Source: Caprimulgus europaeus (taxonomy: Eukaryota > Chordata > Aves > Caprimulgiformes > Caprimulgidae). From it: a DNA stretch of 64,000 nucleotides. The first letter of the stretch is position 1, and every line of letters begins with the position of its first letter. Below, one piece after another: positions 23,939-37,259 of this stretch. The notes beneath the pieces are model-generated. The model searched no databases. It had not been told where the DNA came from and saw only the letters and a program-made list of their open reading frames with translations. The DNA is taken from assembly GCA_907165065.1 (NCBI GenBank), contig OU015524.1, forward strand, positions 1,426,001 through 1,490,000. Direction: 5' to 3'. The position numbers and the translations under genes were made by a program.

Positions 23939-26900
23939 CATCAGCCCTTTTCGCCAACATGGAATCCTTTCATTAATAACTGACTTCACCTCCACATAAA
24001 CCACCTCCCTGGGAGTTTAATGGGGAATGACCCAGGGCACAATTCTACCCACAAATTCCTGGGTATTACACCTGCCTAATACAAGGGTAGGATGGTCCTA
24101 TTATAAATTGAGTGGGATTTGTAACCGCCAATTCCTATTTCACCCCATACAGCCCTCTGAGGTGCGGGGGAACCCAGGGGACTCGGGGACAGAGGGACCT
24201 GGAGGGTCAGACCCCTGCTAATTATCTGAGCCCTAACAAGGCAGGATTTTAAGCTGCAACCAAAGAACACAGATTATTTTGAAAATAATTGCAGCCAGTG
24301 TAGCATCGCCGGTGGAAGTGAACCAGAGGTGACGCCGCTCGAAGATGACATTTTTTTACATCAACAAGTACAAAACTAAAACAAGGCCATTAGTAATTAA
24401 AGCTGCTCTTCTTCTAGCACCAGAGCCAGTAGGTCAGGTACCGTTTCACATCAGAAACTGGCTGTAGATTTGCCAGCATTATCTGCACAGGGAGATTAAA
24501 AAACCCCCACATTAGCAGCAGCTGTCTGTGTGCCTCGACACTGAAAATCCTGTTCACACAGACAGGTGGAGTAATTGAAAAGCCAACGCGGTGCAATTCC
24601 GATGCAACTAATGCCACTGTTTACTAAAACGCTGCCATGAAACTGCTGTTTATGAAAACAGTACTAAAATTGCATTTTATTCACAAGAATCCTAGAATTT
24701 GAGTTATTACCAGCTTCAAAAAGATTCTGTCCCCAACTGCAGCTCACCATCCTCCGGGGTTACAACCCACTGCACCGACAGACCCGCGCGCGGGTTTCGA
24801 CAGCGCAATCGAGGGTTTGTCCTCTTTGCTGTGCCCACACAAGCACAGCCCAACACCTGGATCAGCAGAAAGTTCCTAGCAAGTAAGTAGAGTTCTGCCA
24901 ACAAAATGATTCATGGGCCAGATTCCTCTAATATGGTATTTACCTTCCCCAAAACATCACCTAGGGACCCCAAAGGCTGTGGTTGACATGAATAAAGGTG
25001 GTCCAGAAGAACGAGTTTCACTTCAAAGCTGACTTTAGGTAACGAATAGAGCAAGCCATCTAAGGCAGTCCCACCATTTCACCTCTGAGTTCAAAGTAAG
25101 TCCTTGGAAAACATATTTATATCATAAGGAGACCCTTGGTTTCACTCCTGTGACTGAAGTGACACTTTAGTGTCCCTAACTTGACCACCTTGCTTTTTGC
25201 ATCATTGGTACAGAGCATCATAGTGCAAATAAATTGGTAGTTTGTTGGGTTTTTTTTTAAAAAGATATTTTCAAAATATCTTCTGCTGTACAGGTTGGAT
25301 TAGAAAAGGTCAACCAGTAGCCAAGAAAGGAATATTCATGCTAATCCTAAAGTCTGAGAAGTATTTTCTGGGCAGAAGGTTCTGGTTCATAAAGCAGAAG
25401 ATGCAATGGTGAGTCTCCTAGAGCTTGCCTTATTGAAATGATGGCCCACCGCTGCCGTGGAACGAGTGCTCTGCTAAATACTACGGCTCTACATCAGGCA
25501 ATGATGCAAAAGGTGAAGCGAATTAGATAACTACATATTAACTTAAACTCTTTTCTGCCTGCTTACCTTCTCTCTACACATACATTTAGCACTGCTGCAG
25601 CTTACAGGATGAGGAGCTGGAAGTGCAAAGGTGAGTCTGATCAATATGTTTGTTGCTAGTGGAAAACTGGATTTTTGGCTGAGCATTTTGGGGGAAAGGA
25701 TGGCATTATCCATGGGAAATGTCAACTTTCCATCGCTAAAAAAAATCCCTTCCCCAAGAAAAGTTTTCTGTGGGTAATTTTGATGGGCAGACACTAAATG
25801 TAACCAGCTAATATGAGGAATTAGGGCTTCCAGAGTAGATGCAACAAGAAAAACGTGTAAGCTCGAACAGTGCAGACTGTGTAGCTGAGGGCAAACACAT
25901 TAAAAGGGAAACAAAACTTTTAAAATGAGTAAAAAAACCAACTCACTTCCCACACCTGTCCTGGAGCAACAACCAGACGACATTCACCACAATATCACTG
26001 TTCCAGTTCATCCAGACAAGGGTTAAGTTCACACCAACAGATGTAGGACACCCTATGCCAGAGCACGGGAATGCATCTTACACAACTCGCCGCACCGCTT
26101 CCACATGTGACCCCGTTGGAAAGGCAGCTTCTCTGACACCGAGATTAACACATCTCATCAGATATGTGCCCAACTGGTTTGGTGCCTCATCTTTTGGCAC
26201 TTCACCTGATCTGATTAAGTCACTCTCTAGCTCACACTGGCACGCTGTGGAACTCCTTCCAGAGTCAGGAGATTGCCAATAAAAAATTCACACCGGCCCT
26301 GCTACACATCAGCGTATCTGAGGATCGACACGGGCCCTTTTGTGGCAACTGTGTTAGAGGACAAGCTAAACAAACAACTAATAATGAACAACTGAGCCTG
26401 GGAATTTATCCTCATTTCCTGCTCACTCACTGCTTGCCAAGACACCGCTGTTGCCTTTGGTGTACTTTTGTATTGCAAATTATTTGCCAAAATATTTCCG
26501 TGGATACCTCCAGGTTTTACCAATTGGCGGGCAGATTTTTCCCCTTCCCCCCTCAAAATGTGATACTTGAATTCTGTACGTCTGCTTTGACTGCAGAAAG
26601 ACAGGACATCACCTAACACATTTCTCTGCCTTGACTGGAGGAGGCTAAGTTAAAAAATGAAGTTGCACACACAGAATAGCACAGCTGCAAATTTACAAAG
26701 AAAGGAGAGGGTGGAGAAGAAAGCAAAGCATCTACTGTTGACTTAAAAATTCTTATTGCTGCAAACATTCTTGCTGGTAAACTCGTTTCCCAGAATATTT
26801 ATGCAAACAAAAGGAGTTCTAGTACAACCAGAGCAAGTGTAATTTAATATCTGAATTAATGTTTATCGTGTTTCAACTTTTCTGTATTCCCTCGCTTCCA

Positions 26901-27802
26901 CTCAGATGTGAAATTCTTCTGGTGTGTAAATTCTAATGTGTTTCAGCAGCTTCCAAATAATCCAAGTTCTTTAATGTGCTGGTGGATCCCACATTGCTAC
27001 TACAGTGTCCCCAAGGTGGAAAATGGGGGAAAAAATGGGAAAAAAATAAGATAGCCCTTTGGGAACAGACACTCTGTCTCTAAAATCCAGCCCAGGCTGT
27101 TGGCTACCTTCTGATTTCAACCAAAAAACATCCCTGGACCACAGTTATTCCTGAGACCCACGAGGAGCCCAGGCTGAGATGTCTCATATCATATAGTTTA
27201 AGACAACACGATGGTTGTCTTCATCAGAAATGCGACTGAATCACAGATCTGGAAAGACATGTTCCAACTGCACCACGTCAACTAACTGAACCAACTGACT
27301 GAAGCACCTTAGATATTGCCTTTCTAGTCTAAACCCAAAGATTTGTAGCATAGCTCAGCGCTGGCAACTTAAATAATCTATGGGACAGTATGAGATCTCA
27401 GAACAGAAGACTCAGGCTTTCCAAGAAATCATGAAAAGGGAGCAGCAGCAGCAGCATTGCCAAGGGCACCCCCAAAACCCAACAGTTTTCTTGAAAAATG
27501 GCAACTCTCACCCACGTTAGAAAATGGAGCAACCCCTGGAGGCTGGACAGAGGTCAAGGCAACAAATCTGAGGAAGGTGAAAGCAAATGCTGAAGATTTT
27601 GACAGTCAGTGTCCTCCACTAAACTCTGGGAGGGCTGACGGGGTAAGAAGTTAACTCAAACCGAGTTACCTAAATCCTGTTTGTCCTCCTTTCTGGAGCT
27701 CTCAATTCAATTCTGACAGAGCCTTGGAATAATTGTCTTCTCCTGCAATATCATTTCCCATTGTCTCCTGTTGAAGGACACTGCCACAGCACCTCCACCA
27801 GG
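23939..27802. other. MEIS1: Unique intron, no gene seen
   Basis: Mixed unique sequence with no recognised transposon. The stretch at 27190-27340 contains words loosely like the 3' end of an old interspersed repeat (gaatcacagatctggaaaga), but this is too weak to call. Confidence 0.45.
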
Positions 27803-28256
27803 AGAATCACAGAACCATAGAATGGGTTGGGAGGGACCTTAAAGCTCATCCAGTCCCAACCCCCCTGCCAGCAGCAGGGACACCTTCCACTAGACCAGGT
27901 TGCTCAAAGCCTCATCCAACCTGGCTGAGAACACTTCCAGGGAGGAGCAGCCACAGCTTCTCTGGCCAACCTGGGCCAGGGTCTCACCACCCTCACAGCA
28001 AAGAATTTCTTCCTCACATCTCATCTCCATCACCCCTTGTTCTCTCACTCCCTGCCCTTGGCCAAAGTCCCTCCCCTGCCTTCCTGGAGCCCCTTCAGGT
28101 ACTGGGAGGCCACTGGAAGGTCTCCCTGGAGCCTTCTCTTCTCCAGGCTGAACAGCCCCAACTCTCTCAGCCTGTCCTCACAGCAGAGCTGCTCCAGCCC
28201 TGGCATCATCCTCGTGGCCTCCTCTGGACTCGTTCTAACAGGTCCATGTCTTTCTT
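27803..28256 (-). mobile_element. CR1 LINE 3' fragment, inverted partner of the copy at 60688
   Basis: It starts with the inverted 3' end (agaatcacagaaccatagaa) and runs about 450 bp. Words such as ccttccactagaccaggttg, caaagcctcatccaacctgg and cccttcaggtactgggaggc recur, inverted, in the plus-strand copy at 60688-61027 with few changes. The two copies also share a frame beginning MLKASSNLAENTSREEQPQL, read on opposite strands. It is sense to MEIS1 and lies 6.1 kb downstream of the 146-bp exon. Confidence 0.94.
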
Positions 28257-30013
28257 ACTTGCACCAGCCTACGATGGATGCTTTTGCTTGCCGCTCTGGC
28301 AAGTGTTCCCGCTGCTGGGAGCAGGAGGAGCCCTGGCTCCCACCTTCCCAGCCCAGGGGACAGCGGTGCACGGGTGACCGAAGGCAAGTTAAAAACGCCT
28401 GCCTTTTCCCAGGAATTCGGGACAGCTGGCACTAAGAAGTCTTGCAGATGTGGTAGAGAAAGATTTTTACAGCTTTGCCCACAATAAAATCAAGTGAAAG
28501 AGGAGACTTGTGTATCTGGGATAAAGGGGGGGACACCCACTGCCCTCATTCCGAGTCCAACAGATGGAAACACGACCCGATACGCAGAGGAGCTCCGGGA
28601 GCCCTCTGGCATTTGGCAGAGCGAGGATCGGTTGGGGCAGGAGGGAGAGTCACTCCAAGTTGTACTTTCAAGGGAGTGGTTTTAATGCTTCCAAATCCTC
28701 TAGAGAGGAGAGCAAAGAAAATCCCTGCTGGTTTTAGCCAATCATTCCCCATTTTATGTTTGCAGCAGCTCAGTTTTGTACCCGCCTGCCCCCTCACTGC
28801 CCCCCTTCCAAAACCGGACAAGCAGCCCCGCACGGGAGCTTGTTTAATTAACCCCACGCTCCTCCCAGGGCAGCACCTCAGAACCGGGGAGGGATGAGAG
28901 AAGACATGAAATCCACTTGCTTTAACCTTAAAAAGTTGCTAGCCTGGAAAATATTCATACATAAACAGAACTTACAGAATTAAGCAGTGTAATGGTATTT
29001 TTTTATCAGAATAACTTCCTCAAAGCAATGGGGACTATTTTTCTCAGCTAGATCCAGATATAAAGTGTCTTTTTCAAATACCTGCCACCAGTAAATTATT
29101 TTATACAAAAACCAGCTTTGCCTAATAGATTGCATATTGCTTTTGACAAGTTTTCTTGTTTAACAGAATGGCATTGAGTGATCAATAAAGATTCAAAACT
29201 CAGATACATAACAGAAAAAAAACCCTTTTACAGTAAAGCCCACGTCTTTCAGCTACATCTTTTCCTTTCTGCTCAGTCTCCCATTTCAGTAAGATTTAAC
29301 CTCTTCAGGAAATTGTTTTAAAAGCAGTTAAAAATAATGATTAAATTATGGGATTTACATGAAAGAAATCCTTGGCCCATTCATTTTTTTTAAATCATGG
29401 CAATTTGTTTTCTAAAAGGTGTTTGAAGTCCTTGAATCTACCTCTTGGCACCATTAAAAAAAAAAAGTAGTTTATAATCCCCTAATGTGCTTAAATAAAG
29501 CCTTCAATAGTTTAAATTGTTATTAAACATCTTTTGGGATTATAATTTTATGGCTTTTTTTTTTTTGCCTGATTAGATGATGAACATGAAGATCATCAAA
29601 TACTCATCATACAACAAACCAATTACATCGTATAATCCCCAAAATGAGGTTTGAAGCCCAACATGAGAAATTAAGCTGGATTTAAAGGACGTGGAGAATT
29701 CACAACGAGCAAACAAAACACTCAAAAAGACTCCCCCAAAACTCCCTCCTAGTTCTGACTCAAAAGGCACCACTGCTGGGACAAAAGCACAACTAAAAAA
29801 GCAGAAACTACTCCTGTTGCCACAATTAAATTTACACAGATCTGGTTATAGGCAAGATAGAGAATTTACAAACCCCCCTTTCATTCCTGTGATGTTTTCC
29901 CTTATTTTGCAAACCCTGTTCAGGGCTCTTCATTACACTGAGATCTGCTTGAAAAATGGTGGTGAGATCTGACCAAGAAATAGTAAATAATAATAGTAGT
30001 AGTAGTAGTAGTA

Positions 30014-30069
<56 letters not shown>

Positions 30070-31500
30070 TACCACCTGTAAAATGTTGCCATGGTGCAGC
30101 ACACCCTGAAATTATCCTTAGGGCAACTTTGTAGAGCCCAACTCCAGCATAGGACTGGTTCATCCCAGTCCCTCCTCTAGACCCTGCCAGGGCATTTGAC
30201 ATCATCTGATGCTTCCTCTCATTTTTGACTCAACTGTTCCAGTTTGGGGATGTCCTCACTTCTTCACCAAACTACTAGGAGTCTTTTTTTTTTTCTTTCT
30301 TTTTTTTCCCCCCAAAATAGTAACAGGGCATTCCTTCCACCTCAAACTTATAGCAAAACCTGAAAAACAGATTTCACACACCTTAAAAATTTATAGGCTG
30401 CTGTCATAAGTGACCATCAAACATCTCACCAGGCTCCACATTTTGCCTAACTAATGGCCAACCTGGGCACCTCTTCCAACCCAGATATTTAATCAAAATT
30501 AAGTCAGAATAACAAACAGTTAAAAATAAAGCCTGCAAAGTCCTAAGTGTAAGTCTGGTCATCGCTTTTGCTATTGTTTTAGCTGATTTTTTTTGGCTGA
30601 TATTATTCCAAGGCAAAGAGAAAAAACAAACCAGGGTAATTTGGATGAATTAATCCCTGGAAGTGTTTCAGAGCACACTGCCTGCTCTGCAGAGGACCCT
30701 TCGGGCATACATCAACATCAGCCAAAATAATGGGGGGCTGCAGTGTGCCACTGAGTGGGAACTATCGCCCAAACACTTCACCAACTTGCATTTAATATTT
30801 ATTTTCTTTTTCTTCAATAAAAAGAAAAAGAATTTCCTTCCAAGTGGGAAAATGAGAACTAAGGGACAAACCTTAGGAAATGAAGTCAGCACACAGAGGA
30901 AGACTTCACACAGTTGGAAATGGAATAACTGTACAGAAGGAATCAAACCAGCCTCTACACTTCTGAAAAATTGTATTAGTCCAACATTTATTTTACATCT
31001 TTCCAACCATTAATCATTACTATGACAGCCACAGCAATTACTGTCTATTTTGTTTAATTCCATGCCACTGATGTGTATTAATATTACGATTGTGAGAAAA
31101 GGAAAAAAAAAAAATTGCCTTTGAAAAGGAGGGCTCCTAACTAACACACCAATTAGGGTCAAGGGGATGCTGGATTTTGTGGTTAACCACTGCTTGTTTC
31201 TTCCCAGCCATTTCCCAGGTGGGAAAGCAAAGGCAGGTTAAGCACTGAGGGCAAGAGGGAGGTATCACCCGCCCTGATGTGTCCCCTCCCTGAACACAAC
31301 CACCTCCCCATCTCGCCTCACCTCTCGCGTTAGGCAGGGGCCTCATGTCCACCCTAGGGAAGACCAAACTCACTAATAATAGATAAATAAATAAATGTCA
31401 CAGGATCTCCAGTTTCCCCAGCTGACCACTCCTCAGGATGACCTCCCTCCCGCACCAAGGAGCCTGGCTGGGGACACTGTCATGCCCCTCTGTTGGGTTA
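28257..31500. other. MEIS1: Unique intron around a TAG/TAA tract
   Basis: 28.26-28.9 kb is GC-richer with overlapping short open frames and no recognisable product. 28.9-29.7 kb is AT-rich unique sequence that could be conserved. T and A tracts occur near 30283-30310 and 31102-31114. No gene is seen. Confidence 0.4.
29982..30070. repeat. Compound TAG/TAA microsatellite
   Basis: About eight TAG units (about 29993-30015) are followed by about eighteen TAA units (to 30070). It produces open homopolymer frames on the minus strand (poly-Leu, poly-Ile, poly-Tyr), which are artefacts. Confidence 0.97.
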
Positions 31501-32500
31501 TAAGAGCAGCCTTGAGGTTCAGAGGTCATGAGACCCTCAAAAATGATCTGGAGGCTTAATTTCTTCAGTCTCTCATCCCCCTACTCCTCAGTTCTGATTG
31601 CAGCCATGATTTGGGCCTGCAGAGAGGACAGCACCCCAAGCAGTTGGTCAACATGTTGTATTGCTCTAGCCTTAACTCTAGTGTTGACTCCTCCCTATGT
31701 TATTAATGTGCTTGCCTGGTGGACCCTCTTCCTCCACACACCAGACCCACTACTACTCTGGATGCTCAAGTTCTCTGGTGCCTTCCCACTCCAGCAAGAG
31801 CACTCCCAGGTGGAACATGTGCTCCAAAGAGCCTACAATGTTGTCCAGACGTGTTTTAATTTGGGGAAACTGCCCACGACCCCACTCACAGTCACTCTGA
31901 AAGGTCTGTCTCAAGGCCCTGTCTGGAGAAGGTTAGATTGGGTAAACCAGTGTGACTTTACTGAACTGATCAGACAAGCCTGGAGTTACCATGATGCTGC
32001 CAGAAGAAGGAAAAGCTGCCCTGCAATGAATCTGCACGCTTCACCTGGCTGGGATGGATCACAGGAGATGGCAGATTTTTCAAGCAAGCTTTAGCTTGGT
32101 GCTGCAAGGCAGAAAATGCAGCGAGAGGGTTCTTTCTGTATTTGAGCTTTCCAGAAGAAGAGACCCCCTTACAAGCAGATGTCCAGATGGTTATCTCCCA
32201 GGGGCACCTACCAGCACTGCAGCAAACTCCCCAGGCACTCCCATCTTCTTTTTGCCCACTATTACTGCCCAGCAGAAGGGTGAAAAGCCTACACCTCAAC
32301 TGGACAGAACAGTGACAGGGTCCATTCTCTGGTCCTGAGACTGCGCATGAAGCCAGCTGCAGGGTCAGGTCAAGCTAAAAGCTCAGCACAAGGTGGCTCC
32401 TGCCACAAGGTCTTTCAGGAGTCACCCCTGCTACCTTCTGCCATGCTCCCAGGAATGGGTTTGGAGGGTGGTAGCTGGCCCAGGCCAAGAGCGTGTTGGA
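31501..32500 (+). other. Unrecognised GC-richer block with a 188-codon open frame
   Basis: The plus strand is open from ATG 31528 to 32094. The predicted protein begins MRPSKMIWRLNFFSLSSP and has a hydrophobic stretch at about residues 48-80. I recognise no family. There is no splice context or poly(A) tail that would mark a gene or retrocopy, and the surrounding 31.4-33.4 kb has higher GC than the flanks. It may be an old inserted element, for example retroviral in origin, or plain intron with a chance frame. I do not call it a gene. Confidence 0.2.
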
Positions 32501-33899
32501 GACTGCTCAAGTAGTTTAACAGGACAGATCGTTCCGTCCCCGTGCCCAGGCCTGGGGGATGTTTAATTTACCAGCACAAACACAGCAACAGGCCACTTCC
32601 AGGAAAAAATAGTAACAATAACATAAACAATTTAATTTGTAATCCCTCAGCTGGGAATCACGGGGACTGACCCGTGGTTGCTCAGTCTGCCCTGGCATGC
32701 CTTGTCCTGACTGCAGAGCTTCTAGGGCACCTCCTCAAACCAGAACCTAAACCAGCTGCATCAGGCTGGTGAGAGCATCCCTGGACCCTTCTGGAGGCAG
32801 ATGTCCTTAACCTCACACCTACCTGCAGAGACACACCAGGTGTCAGCTCATCTTGGGTGAGGACCTAGAACTGGGAAGCCACTAAAACCAAGAGGGTCCT
32901 CAGCCTTTGGGAGCAATGAGCCCAACGCCCCAGGGACAGAGCTAAGGAGCTGGTAAAGCTGGGGCACAGCTGACCTAGAGTCTGCCAGAGGGAGAGATTC
33001 ACTTGGAGGTATCTGAGGTCCTCTCCAGCCTCGGAGGAGGAACGCTCTGGCATGAAGGTTCATTCACAGCAGCCCAGGAGCGCGCGGGGCAGGATTCCCC
33101 GCCTGATCCCCGTGCTGACAAGAGTCATGGCAGATATCTGGTTTCTTGGCTCAGCGGGGGACGGAGGGGTGATGTGCGTGAGCGCTTCCTCCAGTTGACC
33201 AGTATACCCTTGGCAGGGCTCCCACCAGGGCTGGGCAAGCTGGCTGGCTTCTGGTTTCACCCTGACCCTAACTAGGGCAGGGGAGAGAGTCAACCGCCGG
33301 GAGGAGAGGCAAGAGCTGTTCTTCACTGTTCTTCAATTCACACTTCACCACCCGCAGACCCCCGGCACCCTTCATCTGGGCCAGAAATCATCCTCCTGGC
33401 ACAGAAAAGCTCAGGTGGAACACTTGAGGCTCAAGACCCACCTCCCCAGAGTGGCTAAAACCCCAGCCACAGATCACCACGACGTGATGAAACAGGAGAA
33501 TGGTGTTAGAAACACTTTTTTCTAAACGCTAACGTTAGAAGGTGTGGTACACAATTAAAGCCTTGAGAGAAGCTCCAGCACCCAGCTTAACCCCACACAC
33601 CTCTCCACAGCTTTGATTTCTAATCCCAGGAATTAAAAAAAAATAATAATAAAATAATAATACAGGTAGCTGTGGCAACAGAAATAGCTGCACACCCCCC
33701 CACCCCTTGGTGATGTTACCCACAGGGGTAACTTACACTCTGGGAATGAGAACGCCTCACAGAAAAAAATCATACTTTGCTGTTAAACCAGATACATCCA
33801 GACCTTTCATCAGGAAGCTCCTGATGATCTCTGACAAACATGTGAATAAGGTCTTTGTTTGCTTTTCGCTTTGGTTTTTTTTAATCTCCCCAATTCTTT

Positions 33900-34030
33900 T
33901 CCGCGGTTCTCGGGAGCACAGAACCAAGGGCCGGGCCGGGCCGGGCGCCGCTCCCTGCTCCGCGGCAGCGATCCCCGCGGCAGCTACGGGGAGCTGCGGC
34001 TGGGCGAGCAGCGGGGCAGGACAGGTCCCC
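33900..34030 (+). other. CpG-dense patch with a four-run G-quadruplex motif
   Basis: I count about 18 CpG in 130 bp. At 33928-33945 the plus strand has four GGG runs separated only by CC, a canonical G-quadruplex motif. MEIS1 is transcribed from the opposite strand, so the transcript would carry the C-rich form while the template strand carries the G-runs. It lies about 350 bp into the intron from the donor of the 146-bp exon. Confidence 0.75.
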
Positions 34031-34230
34031 GAGGGTATGAGGATAAGCACAGTCACACTTTTGTGGTGACGTCCTGTTAACAACTGCGACTCGGATTAAA
34101 TAAATAAATAAATAAAGAATAGGGGAAAAAATTTAAATAAATCTAAAAAAACAACACACACACAAAAAAAAACCCCAAAACCATAAAAATACACACTCTG
34201 TGCTCTTCCCCTGGCATCTAGCAAATGAGG

Positions 34231-34255
34231 CAACAACAACAACAACAACAACAAC
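34231..34255. repeat. (CAA)n microsatellite, about 8 units
   Basis: Uninterrupted CAA repeats 137 bp from the donor of the 146-bp exon. In the MEIS1 transcript they read as TTG (UUG) repeats. Confidence 0.95.
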
Positions 34256-34379
34256 TCTGCTTGGAAAAGTTCCCTGAGCTGCCTGTCAGCAACATCATAT
34301 GTATATATATTTTTTTTTTGCTTTCTATGACTACTACAACTATGACATTTTCCATGTTTTATTTTGCATATGTGATCTA

Positions 34380-34553
<174 letters not shown>

Positions 34554-36971
34554 TCAAATTTTGACTTATGCTACCTTTATATACTTCAGCCGCAGCCTGG
34601 CTTTGGGTATAAACTGCATGAATATTTAAATGAGGTATAAATTCTTTAACACCATTAATTCACCAAGGGTTGAGGGGATGAGGGGGAAGAGACATGGGGA
34701 GAGGGAAGGTCTCAGGACTGTGTCGGCCCCGTTCTAGCCATTTCTGCCACCATAACCCAAACTAAAAAGTGCTTTAAAAAAATAATAATTAAAAAAAAAA
34801 AATTGCAAGTATCCAGCTTGCAAAGGTGGAAATGGTGGCTTTTCTTCACACTAGGTCACTTCCCAAAAATTCATCCCTTTGGCTGAGATGGCAATTAGGA
34901 AAATATCGATGGTGTCCCATCACCATGACGTGTGTGAAGGTGGGTGTCCCGTCCCGCTCTGGGATGCGAAAAGCAGGGTGAATGCAGCTCTTGCAACATC
35001 ATATTCTCTCCCCAAACTGAGAAATAACCAGAGGACTTATGTTAAGTCTTTGATAGATGTTTGACTTCCCCTGACTTTTTGATGGCAGGTGGGCAGCTAA
35101 CTGGCCTCCCCTCCTCCCAGCCCCAGCCAGAAGGAATTCATAGTGGGATAAGCAGGTACCAGCGTGACATCCACGGCAGGAATTAACGCCCTGCTTCGTG
35201 CTGCTGTGCCATATCTGTAATAGGTGTCTGCTCCTGTTAAAACAACAACTGCTCCAGAATGGATTCCTTAATGCAGAGAAGGTCTCAGGCAGTTCTCATC
35301 ACATTAGCAACATATCTCTGGGAGGACGTAACTGCGGAGCAGCCAGCTGGGGTCTGGGCTGACGGGCCACCCGTCAGTGGGAAACAAAAGTTGCAGTGCC
35401 CGGCCAGTTTGCATGCAATTTTTGTTTCAAACCCCAAAAGCAGTTTATAAACAAGTTCACAGAGTAAATCAGTCTTTGCACCCGCTGCATGTGGATTGAA
35501 CGGTCTATCCTGGCTTGCAGGGACACTGTGTTTGTAGCAACATGGAGTTGTGATGTTATTAGGCAAGTGGTTTTTTTACACCCCCCAGGCAAGAATAATC
35601 AAGAAAGTCATCTGAATTGGGCTGAATCAAAACTGTCTGTTAGGAATAAAAATAAATATTTTTTTTTTTTTAAAAAGGGATGTAGACTGTCAAAATTGTG
35701 ATTTGCTAAACAGCTTTCAGCACCAAAAAAAAAAAAAAAAGTTATTATTAGTGCTATATTTTTAGTACCTTGCTGACCGTGGCAAATTTATAATTGTCCT
35801 TATGACTTGGCCTGTGTCTTTAATGAAATGGTAACCTTGGGTAGTGACAGAAACAAACAAGATTTTTATGAAGAAATCAGATATCCGACAAATTCTTTGA
35901 AAGCCCAGTATGTAAAAAAAAGGGCTTTTATACAGAGAAGCAATTCACCATATAAAATAATAATTCATAAAAGAAACATGAGCAAAGGCAACAACGCAAC
36001 AGCATTTAAAATTCCACGGGCTAATCCACTTTCCGTCTGCGAGAGGCAAACAAGGAAAAGAAAAGTATTACGCATTCATTGATTAAAAATGAAAAGCTTC
36101 TAACCTAATGACACTGCCTTTCACCACCTCCCTGCAACCGTCCTCCCGCCCCGGCCACCCCCCTCCCTGGATTTTGAAAATAGCCTCTCTCCTCATCTCT
36201 AACCCCCTTCAGATTAATTTAGCAGCCATCGCCTCGTGCCTGACGGGAGGAGGACTCATTGATAATTTATGGAAATATCTCCTATAATCCAAGGGAGATG
36301 ACTTTTTTTTTTTCCCCCAGCTTTGTGCATCAATAGATAATCAAGGCCTTCAAGCAGCCTCAGCTTCCCATTACCTCGGGCAAGAGAATTCCTGAAAGCA
36401 TGCCTCCGGGGCACCTGAATTATATCATCCATTAGGGGAGGAAAAGCTTTCTGCATTCCACCTATAACGCTACCCAGAACCTTTCCTGTTTATTTCTGCT
36501 GTATGAAAGCAGAAGCCTTAGGAACAGGATTTTTTAAGTGAAGACTTATGTAGATACAATGGCGAAACCTTTCAAGCGCGAGCCAGATCACCTCCCTCAA
36601 TCCCTGGCGGTGACCTATCCCAAATAAAAGGTTTCTGTTACATCATTAGCTCCAGCCAAAAACAGCCTTGGCTTAATGCACAGTTTGTTCTTCCTACTGT
36701 TTTTAGGCAAATACTGCTACTTTACTCCCATCTGGGAGGGAAATTACACTGCTGGGCTGTAATCTAAGACAAGATTTTCATTGGAAGCAAATGCTTTCAA
36801 TCCAGTGTAAATACTGGTGCATGTTCAGAAAAGCCTAAAACAATAAACCCTGGCCTCGGCCAACACACGTCGGAGAAAGTGAAAGGCAGGCAGAGGATAA
36901 GAAAGCACCCGGCTATCTGAAGAACAAATGCTTGGGGTAGACTTTTAGAAATTGTTTAACCTCTTCCACTT

Positions 36972-36993
36972 CTTTTTTTTTTTTTTTTTTTTT
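36972..36993. repeat. Poly(T) tract (22 bp)
   Basis: Uninterrupted T run. On the MEIS1-transcribed strand it is poly(A). Confidence 0.9.
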
Positions 36994-37259
36994 AAATGGA
37001 AAATTGATCCCGTAAAGACTTGAAACCACAGAGAGAAGTCTAAATGGTCAATTGTGGATTTTAGTATTTCCATCTACTTTGCAACTCGATACACTCACCT
37101 CTGTGAGGTCTCCAGAGATCCACCCCCCTCTCCTCCTATTTTTTTTCTTTTTTCTTTTTTTTCCCCTCTCTCTCTCTTTTCCTCTTTCTAAAGCTCACTC
37201 CACAAACTTGAAGCAGCACCGACCAGCCACACGGTAGCAGCTACGAACCGCTTTTGTAA

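Noticed and set aside
27190-27340. Possible old interspersed repeat
   Set aside because: Only one loosely matching stretch, with no consistent order of repeat landmarks.
29832-30205. Poly-Leu, poly-Ile and poly-Tyr frames on the minus strand
   Set aside because: Pure products of the TAA/TAG microsatellite.
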